Shown here one piece after another: positions 13,215 through 22,778 of a stretch of DNA of 64,000 nucleotides. Under the pieces are notes generated by a model, which saw nothing but the letters and a program-made list of their open reading frames with translations, made no database searches and was not told the origin of the DNA. The position numbers and the translations under genes are program-made. Origin of the DNA: Pseudomonas abieticivorans (GTDB lineage: Bacteria > Pseudomonadota > Gammaproteobacteria > Pseudomonadales > Pseudomonadaceae). Within the stretch, counting starts at the first letter, position 1. Each line of letters starts with the position of its first letter. Where the stretch lies: the NCBI RefSeq assembly GCF_023509015.1, contig NZ_CP094975.1, positions 2,117,501 through 2,181,500 on the forward strand. The letters run 5' to 3'.

Positions 13215-15299
13215 TCAACGACTCACAGCAATCGCCTGGTTATTCATGATACGCGGTGTCAAGAATACCAACAGCTCGGATTTTGCTTCCGACACAGTAT
13301 CGTTGCGGAAAAGGCGGCCAACATAAGGCACATCGCCCAAAAATGGCACCTTTTCTACAGTTTTTGTTTGGGTGTTGGAGAATACCCCACCAATCACTAT
13401 GGTTTCACCGTCATTGATCAGGACTTTGGCGTTCACCTCGTTCTTTTTGATCGGCGGCTGCCCAAGCACTTCATTCAGGTAGTCAGGCTCATCCTTGGTG
13501 ACCTTCACTTCCATGATGATGCGGTTGTCCGGGGTGATCTGCGGGGTCACCTCCAGCGACAGCGCAGCCTCCTTGAACATCACCGACGTGGCGCCGCTGG
13601 AGCTGGACTCCTGGTACGGCACTTCGGTGCCCTTGAGGATCTTGGCGGTCTCTTTGTCGGAGGTCACCACCTTGGGTTGCGACACCACCTCGCCGTTACC
13701 GGTTTTTTCCATGGCCGTCAGTTCAAGGTCCAGCAATACGTTGTTGGTCACGAAGCCCAGGCCAATGCCGGAGGTAGCATTGGAAGCCCCCAGGTCGACG
13801 AACGGCGTGGTGGTACCGGCTGCGGTGGTGGTGCTCGTGGTGCTGCTGCCACCGTACGCAGTGAAATTACTGTTGCCGGAGGTATTGCTCTGGCCGCCCC
13901 AACGCACGCCCAGGCTCTTGTCGTAATCGACGTTGGCCTCCACGATACGCGCCTCGATCATCACCTGGCGCACCGGGATGTCCAGTTGGGCGACGATGCG
14001 GCGCAGTTCGTCCAGGCTTTCCTGGGTTTGATAGGCGATGATGCTGTTGGTGCGATCATCGACGGTGATCGACCCACGCTCCTCGGTTTTACCCGCCTTG
14101 CCGGAATTGGTCACCGACTGGAACAGCTTGGCGATGTCGGCCGCCTTAGCGTAGTTCACCTGCAGCAATTCCCGACGCAGCGGCGCCAGCTCCTGGATCT
14201 GCTTTTGCGACTCCAGCTCCTGGCGTTCGCGCGCGGCGATCTCTTCAGCCGGCGCCACCAACAACACGTTGCCAACCTTGCGCTTGTCCAGCCCCTTGGT
14301 TTTCAAGATCAGGTCCAGCGCCTGGTCCCAAGGCACGTTTTGCAGGCGTAAAGTGATGCCACCCTGCACGGTGTCACTGGCCACCAGGTTCAAGTGGGTG
14401 AAGTCGGCGATCAGTTGCAGCACCGAGCGCACGTCGATGTCCTGGAAGTTCAGCGACAGCTTCTCGCCGGTGTACACGAAATGCTCGGCATTGCGGCGGG
14501 TCACGTCTTCGTTGGTCAGCGGGCGCACGCTGATGGTCAGCTTGTTCTCAGTCTGGTAGGCGGAGTAGTCGAACGCGCCCACCGGCTCGATGACGATGCT
14601 GGCGTTGTCACCCGATGCGCTGGAGTTGACGAACTGCACCGGCGTGGCGAAATCCTTCACATCCAGCCGCACGCGCAGCGCTTCCGGCAGTTGGGTCTTG
14701 TTGAAGTTGACGCGGATCTGCCCGCCCTGCTCCTGGATATCCGGACTGATGGACGGGTCGGTCAGGTCGATGACGACGTTGCCCTCGCCCAGTTCGCCCC
14801 GCTGGAAGTCGACATTGCGGATGGCCCGGCCAGGCGGCACGGGCGCCTTGAACGCAACGGGCGCTGACGCAGCAGGCAAAGTGCGAGCCGGGGCCGCAGT
14901 GGCACCCTGCAGTTCCTTGGCACCTTGGCCGATCATCACATAGAGGTTGTTGCCATCGACCCGCGAGCTATAGGGCGCAAGGTTGGTCAGGTTAATGATC
15001 AGCCGGGTACGATCCTTGGCCTCGACCACCACCAGGCCGCGGGCATTGCCCACGCCCAGGTCACGGGTCTTGCTGGCCAGGCGGTTGACCACGCCGGGCA
15101 TGTCCAGGGCAATACGCGCCGGCTGCTCGGTGGTGTAGCCACGCGGCGCGATGGCCGGGCCGTCAAAGCCCAGCTTGAGCTCGACCCGATCACCGGGCAG
15201 CGCCGCGACGTCCAGGGTCTTGAGCGTCGTCGCCGCGACAATCGGCGAAACCAGCGCTATCCATAGCGAAATGCCGAAGGCTGAAAGAATCCTGTTCAT
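13215..15299 (-). CDS. pilQ: Type IV pilus secretin PilQ
   Basis: Outer-membrane channel for the type IV pilus fibre (twitching, and DNA uptake where present). 694 residues: a signal peptide (about 1-22), two AMIN domains (about 25-130 and 160-270) that bind peptidoglycan, an N0/STN domain (about 300-355, [18 protein letters not shown]), an N1 domain (about 380-450) and a secretin core (about 480-690). The core shows [22 protein letters not shown] and [15 protein letters not shown] Ser/Thr/Gly-rich insert at about 490-515 lies in a variable surface loop. It is the last pil gene of pilMNOPQ, 34 bp after pilP. Confidence 0.97.
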   Translation of the reverse strand: MNRILSAFGISLWIALVSPIVAATTLKTLDVAALPGDRVELKLGFDGPAIAPRGYTTEQPARIALDMPGVVNRLASKTRDLGVGNARGLVVVEAKDRTRLIINLTNLAPYSSRVDGNNLYVMIGQGAKELQGATAAPARTLPAASAPVAFKAPVPPGRAIRNVDFQRGELGEGNVVIDLTDPSISPDIQEQGGQIRVNFNKTQLPEALRVRLDVKDFATPVQFVNSSASGDNASIVIEPVGAFDYSAYQTENKLTISVRPLTNEDVTRRNAEHFVYTGEKLSLNFQDIDVRSVLQLIADFTHLNLVASDTVQGGITLRLQNVPWDQALDLILKTKGLDKRKVGNVLLVAPAEEIAARERQELESQKQIQELAPLRRELLQVNYAKAADIAKLFQSVTNSGKAGKTEERGSITVDDRTNSIIAYQTQESLDELRRIVAQLDIPVRQVMIEARIVEANVDYDKSLGVRWGGQSNTSGNSNFTAYGGSSTTSTTTAAGTTTPFVDLGASNATSGIGLGFVTNNVLLDLELTAMEKTGNGEVVSQPKVVTSDKETAKILKGTEVPYQESSSSGATSVMFKEAALSLEVTPQITPDNRIIMEVKVTKDEPDYLNEVLGQPPIKKNEVNAKVLINDGETIVIGGVFSNTQTKTVEKVPFLGDVPYVGRLFRNDTVSEAKSELLVFLTPRIMNNQAIAVSR

Positions 15300-15333
15300 T
15301 ATCGATTTCCACTATGCATGCTTGACCCGGTTC

Positions 15334-15861
15334 TCATGAACGCTCTTTGAGGGGAATGGAGCGTGGCCGCTCCAGCCAGCCCCCTTCCCCGTCAGGAACA
15401 ATTTCGACGACATCGACCTGCGAGTCGGTGATGGTAACGATGCGGCCTTCGTTGCGCCCCAGATAATCACCTACTTTGATCCGATAAACCCCGCCGGCAC
15501 CCTTGATAAGGGCGAATTTGCCGGTGTCGTTGGCCAGCGTGCCGACCATCTCGAACTGCTCGATATTGAAGCCTTCGAGAAACTGCTTGACCCGCGTCGG
15601 GTCCGGCTTGACCTGCCTGGCCCCCTTCTGCCGGCTTGCCAGGTCGATCTTGATCGGTGGCTGGAACGGGCTGCGCAGGTTGGCGGCTTCATAGGTAAAG
15701 GCCTGGTACGGCGGGAACTGCGGGATCGGTTCGATCACACCCTTGGGCCGCGCCTTGACCTCGGCCATGAAGGCCTTGAGGTCGGCAAAGTCACCACTGT
15801 CGCCGCAACCGCTCAACAGCAACACCCAGGCCACCAATACACCACTGAGGAGCGCTTTCAT
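15334..15861 (-). CDS. pilP: Type IV pilus lipoprotein PilP
   Basis: 175 residues. A lipoprotein signal peptide with lipobox LLSG|C (Cys19) anchors it to the inner membrane. The C-terminal half forms the small beta domain (about 95-170, EMVGTLANDTGKFALIKG ... YRIKVGDYLGRNEGRIVTI) that contacts PilQ. It connects the PilN/PilO inner-membrane complex to the secretin. The ATG at 15861 overlaps the pilO stop codon by 4 bp. Confidence 0.95.
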   Translation of the reverse strand: MKALLSGVLVAWVLLLSGCGDSGDFADLKAFMAEVKARPKGVIEPIPQFPPYQAFTYEAANLRSPFQPPIKIDLASRQKGARQVKPDPTRVKQFLEGFNIEQFEMVGTLANDTGKFALIKGAGGVYRIKVGDYLGRNEGRIVTITDSQVDVVEIVPDGEGGWLERPRSIPLKERS

Positions 15862-16481
15862 TTCTGCAGCCCCTTGTCGTTGTAGCGGTAGGTCTTGGCC
15901 AGGATGCTCATGCGCAACTGGTTGGGGTTGGTATCGGCCACAGGCTTAACTTCAAAGTCATGCAGGGTCACGATGCGCGGCAAACTGGCGACGCCGCTGA
16001 CGAACGTCGCCAGGTCGTGATAGCTGCCGGTCACTGTGATCTGTATCGGCAGCTCGATATAAAACTGCTGGGTGACTTCGGGCAGCAGCTTGATCTCTTC
16101 GAACTCAAGCCCGGCGCCCAAGCCGGTGCGCGTGATGTCTTCGAGCAGCCCCGGCACCTCGGTGTCGCTGGGCAGTTGGCGCAGCATGGCGCCAAAGGAG
16201 GTTTCCATCTCCTTCATCTGTTCGGTGTAGGTTTCCAGATTGGCCGCCAGGAAGGCCTTTTTCGTGTACTGATCTTTCAGCGTGGCCTCTTCGGCACGCT
16301 TCTGGTCCAACTGGGCATCCAGATCACTGATATGGAAGTTGTACCCAAGGCCCAGGATCAAGGCCATCACCAGTACCCCGGCAATCGTCTTGACCGCCAC
16401 GGGCCACGAGCCCAGGTTGTTCAGGTCCAGATCACTGAGTTCGACCTTGCGCAGGTCTTCCAGCCATTGCGAGATATTCAT
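15858..16481 (-). CDS. pilO: Type IV pilus alignment protein PilO
   Basis: 207 residues: a short cytoplasmic N-terminus, one membrane segment (about 29-46, IAGVLVMALILGLGYNF), a coiled coil (about 55-110, rich in Lys/Glu/Gln) and a periplasmic ferredoxin-like domain. It forms heterodimers with PilN in the inner-membrane alignment complex. The 4-bp overlaps with pilN and pilP show translational coupling. Confidence 0.95.
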   Translation of the reverse strand: MNISQWLEDLRKVELSDLDLNNLGSWPVAVKTIAGVLVMALILGLGYNFHISDLDAQLDQKRAEEATLKDQYTKKAFLAANLETYTEQMKEMETSFGAMLRQLPSDTEVPGLLEDITRTGLGAGLEFEEIKLLPEVTQQFYIELPIQITVTGSYHDLATFVSGVASLPRIVTLHDFEVKPVADTNPNQLRMSILAKTYRYNDKGLQK

Positions 16482-17043
16482 TTGGCGTCGCCCTCCAGTG
16501 GTGGGCGAGTCTGGCGTACCGACAACTGGAAATTGTTGTTTTGCGCCACTTCACCGTTGGGCTTGGCCTTGACCTCGGCCAGTGTCGGCGCCTCGAGCCA
16601 GGGCGACGCTTCCAGGTTGCGCATCAAGTCGGATACACGATTGTTGGATTCGGCGGTGCCAGCGATGGCAATGTTCTTGTCGACCATCTTCACATCGGAA
16701 AAATACACCCCGTCCGGCAGGGTGCGCGCCAACTGATCGAAGATCCGCCCGATGACCGGCCGGTTACCTTGCAGGTCTTCGATGATCTTCATGCGCTCCA
16801 GCAATTGCTGGCGGCGTACCTTGAGCTCGCTGATCTGCTTGATGCGGCCATCGAGCACGGTGATTTCCTTTTGCACGAACTCGTTGCGCGCCGTCTGCCG
16901 GTCGATCTGGCTGTCGTAGTACTGGTCGGTGAGCAAAATGATGCCCACACCCGCCACGACCACGCCGGCCAATGCCGTGAGGAAGCGTTTCTTGCGTTCT
17001 TCGCGCAGCTGCTCGCGCCACGGCAGCAGGTTGATCCTTGCCA

Positions 17044-17044
<1 letters not shown>
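16478..17044 (-). CDS. pilN: Type IV pilus alignment protein PilN
   Basis: 188 residues. The N-terminus carries the conserved INLLPWRE motif (residues 4-11), which binds the groove of cytoplasmic PilM. A membrane segment (about 24-42), a coiled coil and a periplasmic domain follow. Partner of PilO. Its ATG overlaps the last base of the pilM stop codon. Confidence 0.96.
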
Positions 17045-18135
<1,091 letters not shown>

Positions 18136-18190
18136 TTACGGAATCTTTATAGTAGAGGGCATTTAATAGCAGTCTTGACAGAAGCGCAAA

Positions 18191-18220
18191 TGACGCTTCG
18201 TACCGAAAAATGCTTATAAT
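18191..18220 (+). promoter_or_regulatory. Candidate sigma70 promoter of mrcA
   Basis: A consensus -10 TATAAT (18215-18220) lies 70 bp before the mrcA start. The best -35 at usable spacing is TGACGC (18191-18196, 18-base spacer), which is weak. A nearby TTGACA (18175-18180) is 34 bp from the -10, too far to pair with it. Confidence 0.4.
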
Positions 18221-18289
18221 GCCCAGCGCTTTTTTCCCTGTCGCCGGCTGTGCGCCTAACCCATTCTTTTATCTGGAAATCCAAAAGCC

Positions 18290-20719
18290 TTGATACGTTT
18301 GCTGAAGTTTTTCGGGTGGTCTTTCCTCGCTGTTTTCTGCGCGCTGGCGCTCGGTCTGAGCGGTGCCTACCTCTATCTTAGCCCTGGTCTGCCGTCTGTT
18401 GAGACGCTCAAGAGCGTGCAACTGCAAATCCCGCTTCGGGTCTACAGCAGTGATGGCAAACTCATAGCAGAGTTCGGTGAAATGCGCCGTTCGCCGATTA
18501 AGTTCGCCGACATCCCGCCGCACTTCATCCAGGCCCTGCTCTCGGCCGAAGACGACAATTTCGAAAACCACTATGGCGTCGACCCCAGCAGCCTGGTGCG
18601 CGCCGCTGCCCAGCTGTTCAAAAGCGGGCACATTCAGACCGGCGGTAGCACCATCACCATGCAGGTGGCGAAAAACTACTTCCTCAGCAGCGAGCGTAGC
18701 TTCTCGCGCAAAACCAATGAAATCCTGTTGGCCTTGCAGATCGAGCGTCAGTTGACCAAGGACGAGATCCTCGAGCTGTACGTGAACAAGATCTACCTGG
18801 GTAACCGTGCCTACGGTATCGAAGCTGCCGCCCAGGTGTACTACGGTAAATCGATTCGGGATGTGAGCCTGGCGCAGATGGCGATGATCGCCGGCCTGCC
18901 CAAGGCCCCGTCACGCTTCAACCCGTTGGCCAACCCCGTGCGCGCCAAAGAGCGCCGCGACTGGATCCTGGGCCGTATGTTCAAGCTTGGCAAGATCACC
19001 GATGCGGACTACCAGGCCGCCCTGGCCGAGCCTATCAATGCCAGCTACCACGTGCCGACGCCTGAGCTGAACGCACCGTGGATCGCCGAGATGGCTCGCG
19101 CCGAAATGGTCGGGCGCTATGGCGCCGAGGCCTATACCGAAGGCTTCCGGGTAACCACCACCGTGCCGAGCAACCTGCAGGACGACGCCAACAAGGCGGT
19201 CTCCGACGGGCTGATCGCCTACGACCAGCGCCACGGCTACCGTGGCCCGGAATCGCGCCTGCCGGGCAAAACCCGCGAAGCGTGGATCACCGAGCTTGGC
19301 AAGCAGCGCCCCCTCAACGGCCTGGAGCCGGTCATCGTCACCCAGGTGGACCGTGGCGGGCTGAGCGTGATCAATCGCGACGGCAAGCAGGAGCACGTGG
19401 CTTGGGACACCATGAAATGGGCCCGCCCATTCCTGAATACCAACAGCATGGGCCGGATGCCGACACAACCTTCGGACGTGGCACAAGTGGGCGACCTGAT
19501 CCGCGTGCAGCGTCAAGCCGATGACAGCCTGAAATTCAGCCAGGCACCTACCGCACAGAGCGCGCTGGTGTCCCTGGACCCGCAAAATGGCGCCATCCGT
19601 GCACTGGTCGGCGGCTTCGCCTTCGAGCAGAGCAACTACAACCGCGCCATGCAGGCCAAGCGCCAGCCGGGTTCGAGCTTCAAGCCGTTCATCTACGCCA
19701 CCGCCCTGGACAACGGTTACACGCCGGCCAGCCTGGTCAACGACGCACCGATCGTGTTCGTCGACGAGTACCTGGACAAGGTCTGGCGGCCGAAAAACGA
19801 CACCAACACCTTTCTGGGCCCCATCCGCCTGCGCGAAGCGCTGTACAAGTCGCGCAACCTGGTCTCGATCCGCTTGCTGCAAGCCTTGGGCGTGGATCGC
19901 ACCATCGACTACATCACCCGCTTTGGCTTCAACAAGCAGGACCTGCCACGCAACCTGTCGCTGGCACTGGGTACCGCGACGCTGACGCCAATGGAAATCG
20001 CCACCGGCTGGAGCACCTTCGCCAACGGCGGCTACAAGGTGAGCCCTTACCTGATCGAACGCATCGAAAGCCGCAGCGGCGACACCCTGTTCGTCGCCAA
20101 CCCGGCGCGCGTGCCAGCCGACGAAACCAAGGCCAGCAGCGTACCGGTGGCCGCGCCAGAAACACCGGCGATCACCGACTCGGGCAACCCCAATGCCATC
20201 CAGGCGCCAGCGGTGGCCGAGCGCATCGTTGACGGGCGGACCACGTTTATCCTCAACAGCATGCTCGAGGACGTGATCAAGAAAGGTACCGGCCGCCGCG
20301 CCATGGCCCTGGGCCGCAGCGACCTGGCGGGCAAGACCGGTACCACCAACGATTCCAAGGATGCTTGGTTCTCGGGCTACAACGCCGACTACATGACCAC
20401 CGTGTGGACCGGTTTCGACCAGCCGGAGACCCTGGGCCACAAGGAGTTTGGCGGCACCGTGGCACTGCCGATCTGGATGAGCTACATGGGCGCGGCGCTC
20501 AAGGACAAGCCAGCGCACACCCAAGCGGAACCCGAAGGCATCGTCAGCCTGCGGGTAGACCCGGTCAGCGGACGCGCCGCCAGCCCGAGCACGCCGAACG
20601 CCTACTTCGAGCTGTTCAAGAGCGAAGACACGCCGCCGTCGGTCAACGAACTGGGCAACGGCTCTGCGCCAGGCAGCCCGCTGCCGGCGGACGAGTCGGC
20701 GCCGATCGATTTGTTCTGA
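18290..20719 (+). CDS. mrcA: Penicillin-binding protein 1A (bifunctional transglycosylase/transpeptidase)
   Basis: Polymerises and cross-links peptidoglycan at the outer face of the inner membrane. 809 residues: N-terminal membrane anchor (about 8-30), GT51 transglycosylase with catalytic Glu87 in SAEDDNFENHYGVD, an OB-like insert (about 300-400), then a transpeptidase with Ser462 in SSFK, a downstream SRN motif (YKSRNLVS) and KTGTT (AGKTGTTNDSKDAW). The start is an unusual TTG at 18290, with GGAA about 12 bases upstream; a TTG three codons later is possible. It is divergent from pilM and converges on maeB, sharing a terminator with it. This placement of mrcA (ponA) beside pilM is conserved in Pseudomonas. 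Confidence 0.95.
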   Translation: MIRLLKFFGWSFLAVFCALALGLSGAYLYLSPGLPSVETLKSVQLQIPLRVYSSDGKLIAEFGEMRRSPIKFADIPPHFIQALLSAEDDNFENHYGVDPSSLVRAAAQLFKSGHIQTGGSTITMQVAKNYFLSSERSFSRKTNEILLALQIERQLTKDEILELYVNKIYLGNRAYGIEAAAQVYYGKSIRDVSLAQMAMIAGLPKAPSRFNPLANPVRAKERRDWILGRMFKLGKITDADYQAALAEPINASYHVPTPELNAPWIAEMARAEMVGRYGAEAYTEGFRVTTTVPSNLQDDANKAVSDGLIAYDQRHGYRGPESRLPGKTREAWITELGKQRPLNGLEPVIVTQVDRGGLSVINRDGKQEHVAWDTMKWARPFLNTNSMGRMPTQPSDVAQVGDLIRVQRQADDSLKFSQAPTAQSALVSLDPQNGAIRALVGGFAFEQSNYNRAMQAKRQPGSSFKPFIYATALDNGYTPASLVNDAPIVFVDEYLDKVWRPKNDTNTFLGPIRLREALYKSRNLVSIRLLQALGVDRTIDYITRFGFNKQDLPRNLSLALGTATLTPMEIATGWSTFANGGYKVSPYLIERIESRSGDTLFVANPARVPADETKASSVPVAAPETPAITDSGNPNAIQAPAVAERIVDGRTTFILNSMLEDVIKKGTGRRAMALGRSDLAGKTGTTNDSKDAWFSGYNADYMTTVWTGFDQPETLGHKEFGGTVALPIWMSYMGAALKDKPAHTQAEPEGIVSLRVDPVSGRAASPSTPNAYFELFKSEDTPPSVNELGNGSAPGSPLPADESAPIDLF

Positions 20720-20737
20720 TGTAGCGCGGTGCTCTTT

Positions 20738-20786
20738 CGCGGACAAATCCGCTCCTACTGGCACTGTAGGAGCGGATTTATCCGCG
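20738..20786. repeat. Paired inverted REP element (TAGGAGCGGATT family)
   Basis: CGCGGACAAATCCGCTCCTAC (20738-20758) and its near inverted copy (20766-20786) flank a 7-base spacer. Related single or paired copies are at 25051-25075, 29758-29853 and 56930-56950. This is the intergenic REP family common in P. putida-group genomes, mobilised by REP-associated tyrosine transposases (no such gene is in the window). Confidence 0.8.
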
Positions 20787-20789
20787 AAG

Positions 20790-20801
20790 CCCCCCCCCCC
20801 C
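20790..20801. repeat. Poly-C tract (12 C)
   Basis: Twelve consecutive C residues lie immediately after the REP pair, between mrcA and its terminator. The tract is non-coding. Its length may vary by slippage or be a sequencing uncertainty. Confidence 0.7.
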
Positions 20802-20820
20802 ACACGGTTCGGCTTAAAAC

Positions 20821-20857
20821 AAAAAAAGCCCCGACTCTCACGAGCCGGGGCTTTTTA
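20821..20857. terminator. Bidirectional terminator between mrcA and maeB
   Basis: AAAAAGCCCCG (20823-20833) pairs with CGGGGCTTTTT (20846-20856). An A run on one side and a T run on the other let it work for both convergent genes. Confidence 0.9.
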
Positions 20858-20874
20858 TTGAGCGCTACAACGGC

Positions 20875-22143
20875 TTAGCCGTTGAACACGTCGTCCACGC
20901 TTTTGAGCGGGTAGTTGCTTGGGTACGGCAGGGTCGCCACACCGGTCTCGATCGCGGCCTTGGCCACGGCGTCGGAGATCACGGTGATCAAGCGGGCGTC
21001 CATTGGCTTCGGAATGATGTACTCACGCCCGAATTCCAGGGAGATGCCGCCATAGGCGTCGCACACTTCCTGTGGCACCGGCAACTTGGCCAGTTCACGC
21101 AGGGCGTTGGCCGCGGCGATTTTCATTTCTTCGTTGATGCGCTTGGCGCGAACGTCCAGGGCACCACGGAAGATGAACGGGAAGCCCAACACGTTGTTGA
21201 CCTGGTTCGGGTAGTCCGAACGGCCGGTGGCCATGATCACGTCGTTGCGAGTGGCGTGAGCCAGCTCTGGCGAGATTTCCGGGTCTGGGTTGGAGCAGGC
21301 GAACACGATCGGGTTCGGCGCCATGCGGTTCAGGTTTTCCGGGCTCAGCAGGTTCGGGCCGGACAGGCCGACAAACACGTCAGCGCCTTCCATCGCGTCA
21401 GCCAGGCTGCGCTTCTCGGTGGCGTGGGCGAACACGGCCTTGTACTGGTTCAGGTCGTCACGGCCAGCGTGGATCACGCCGGTACGGTCGACCATGAAGA
21501 TGTTTTCGATCTTGGCACCCATGCTCACCAGCAACTTCATGCAGGAGATAGCGGCCGCACCGGCGCCCAGGCAGACGATTTTTGCGTCTTCCAGGGTTTT
21601 GCCAGCGATTTCCAGGGCGTTGATCATGCCGGCGGCGGTCACGATAGCGGTGCCGTGCTGGTCATCGTGGAATACCGGGATGTCGCACTGCTCGATCAGG
21701 GCGCGCTCGATCTCGAAGCACTCAGGTGCCTTGATGTCTTCCAGGTTGATGCCGCCGAAGGTGATGGAGATGCGCTTCACGGTATCGATGAACGCTTGCG
21801 GGCTTTCGGAATCGACTTCGATGTCGAACACGTCGATACCGGCGAAACGCTTGAACAGAACGCCTTTACCTTCCATCACAGGCTTGGAAGCCAATGGGCC
21901 CAGGTTACCCAGGCCGAGGATGGCGGTGCCGTCTGAGATTACTGCAACCAGGTTGCCTTTGCCGGTGTACTTGTAGGCCAGTTCCGGGTCACGCGCGATT
22001 TCGCGGACCGGCTCGGCGACGCCCGGGCTGTAGGCCAGCGACAGGTCGCGGGCGGTGGCGGTAGGTTTGGTGAGCTCGACACTCAGTTTCCCAGGGCGAG
22101 GCTGGGCATGGTATTCGAGAGCGGCAGTTTTCAAATCTGACAT
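20875..22143 (-). CDS. maeB: Malic enzyme (oxaloacetate-decarboxylating), short form
   Basis: Converts malate to pyruvate and CO2 with reduction of NAD(P). 422 residues: the N-terminal malic domain (YSPGVAEPVREIA, YKYTGKGNLVAVISDGTAILGLGNLG) and the NAD(P)-binding domain (IVCLGAGAAAISCMKLL). It has no C-terminal phosphotransacetylase-like domain, unlike the about 760-residue E. coli MaeB, so it is the short form usual in pseudomonads. Start ATG at 22143 with GGAACG upstream. It is monocistronic and shares a bidirectional terminator with mrcA. Cofactor preference cannot be read reliably by eye. Confidence 0.92.
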   Translation of the reverse strand: MSDLKTAALEYHAQPRPGKLSVELTKPTATARDLSLAYSPGVAEPVREIARDPELAYKYTGKGNLVAVISDGTAILGLGNLGPLASKPVMEGKGVLFKRFAGIDVFDIEVDSESPQAFIDTVKRISITFGGINLEDIKAPECFEIERALIEQCDIPVFHDDQHGTAIVTAAGMINALEIAGKTLEDAKIVCLGAGAAAISCMKLLVSMGAKIENIFMVDRTGVIHAGRDDLNQYKAVFAHATEKRSLADAMEGADVFVGLSGPNLLSPENLNRMAPNPIVFACSNPDPEISPELAHATRNDVIMATGRSDYPNQVNNVLGFPFIFRGALDVRAKRINEEMKIAAANALRELAKLPVPQEVCDAYGGISLEFGREYIIPKPMDARLITVISDAVAKAAIETGVATLPYPSNYPLKSVDDVFNG

Positions 22144-22333
22144 GGTGGCGTTCCGCTTTTGCTATGGACTTTTCGGAGCGCCGAGGATACTCGCAGAGCC
22201 AAGACCCGACAAGACTGGTCGGTCACTGGTGTCAAGGGCCGCACCGTTAGACTTTCTGCCAAGGCCCACGGCTGGCGCGGGCTAGACTGTTCACAATCAA
22301 AACAAATAATGTCTACAATTTATTTTCCGGGCA

Positions 22334-22361
22334 CAAAAAAACGCCCCGGAGGGCGCCTTTT
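22334..22361 (-). terminator. Terminator of rpmE
   Basis: Read on the minus strand, CGCCC-TCCG-GGGCG is followed by seven T. It begins about 22 bp after the rpmE stop codon. Confidence 0.85.
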
Positions 22362-22382
22362 CGTACAACTCGATCAGGAAGA

Positions 22383-22601
22383 TCAGGCCTTTTTGGCACC
22401 GAAGCTGCCGAAACGAGTCTTGAAGCGGTCAACACGGCCGCCAACATCCAGAGTCTTCTGTTTGCCGGTGTAGAACGGGTGGCACTCGGAGCAAACGTCG
22501 AGGCTCAGTGGCTTGGCCAGAGTCGAACGGGTTTTGATGACATTGCCGCAGCTGCAGGTGGCGTCAATGGCTTCGTATACTGGATGGATATCAGCTTTCA
22601 T
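22383..22601 (-). CDS. rpmE: 50S ribosomal protein L31, zinc-binding form
   Basis: 72 residues from ATG 22601, preceded by GAGGAAG. The open frame extends upstream to 22745, but that extension has no family similarity and overlaps the promoter. Cys16, Cys18, Cys37 and Cys40 (CSC ... CSEC) form the zinc site of the C+ type L31, which is replaced by a zinc-free paralogue under zinc starvation in many bacteria. Divergent from priA. Confidence 0.97.
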   Translation of the reverse strand: MKADIHPVYEAIDATCSCGNVIKTRSTLAKPLSLDVCSECHPFYTGKQKTLDVGGRVDRFKTRFGSFGAKKA

Positions 22602-22670
22602 GATTACTTCCTCAGGCTGCGTGCCGCCACTCAACACCATTGTTGAATACCGCACGTAATTAGGCCGCAA

Positions 22671-22698
22671 ATCATACCAGACACTGTCAATGACGCAA
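22671..22698 (-). promoter_or_regulatory. Probable sigma70 promoter of rpmE
   Basis: Minus strand: TTGCGT (22698-22693), 16-base spacer, TATGAT (22676-22671) preceded by TGG, an extended -10. It lies 70 bp upstream of the rpmE ATG. Confidence 0.6.
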
Positions 22699-22778
22699 GT
22701 TTTCACTTGTACCGACTGTCGTCTGCTAGGATTCGCCCCTGCCACACACTGCCTTTTGCCCCACTCGAGAACCCCCGC

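Noticed and set aside
18175..18220. TTGACA (18175) paired with TATAAT (18215) as the mrcA promoter
   Set aside because: The spacing is 34 bp, twice what sigma70 uses. TATAAT was kept with a weaker, closer -35.
22602..22745. Longer rpmE reading frame with 48 extra residues
   Set aside because: The extension crosses the promoter and has no L31 similarity; GAGGAAG precedes the internal ATG at 22601.
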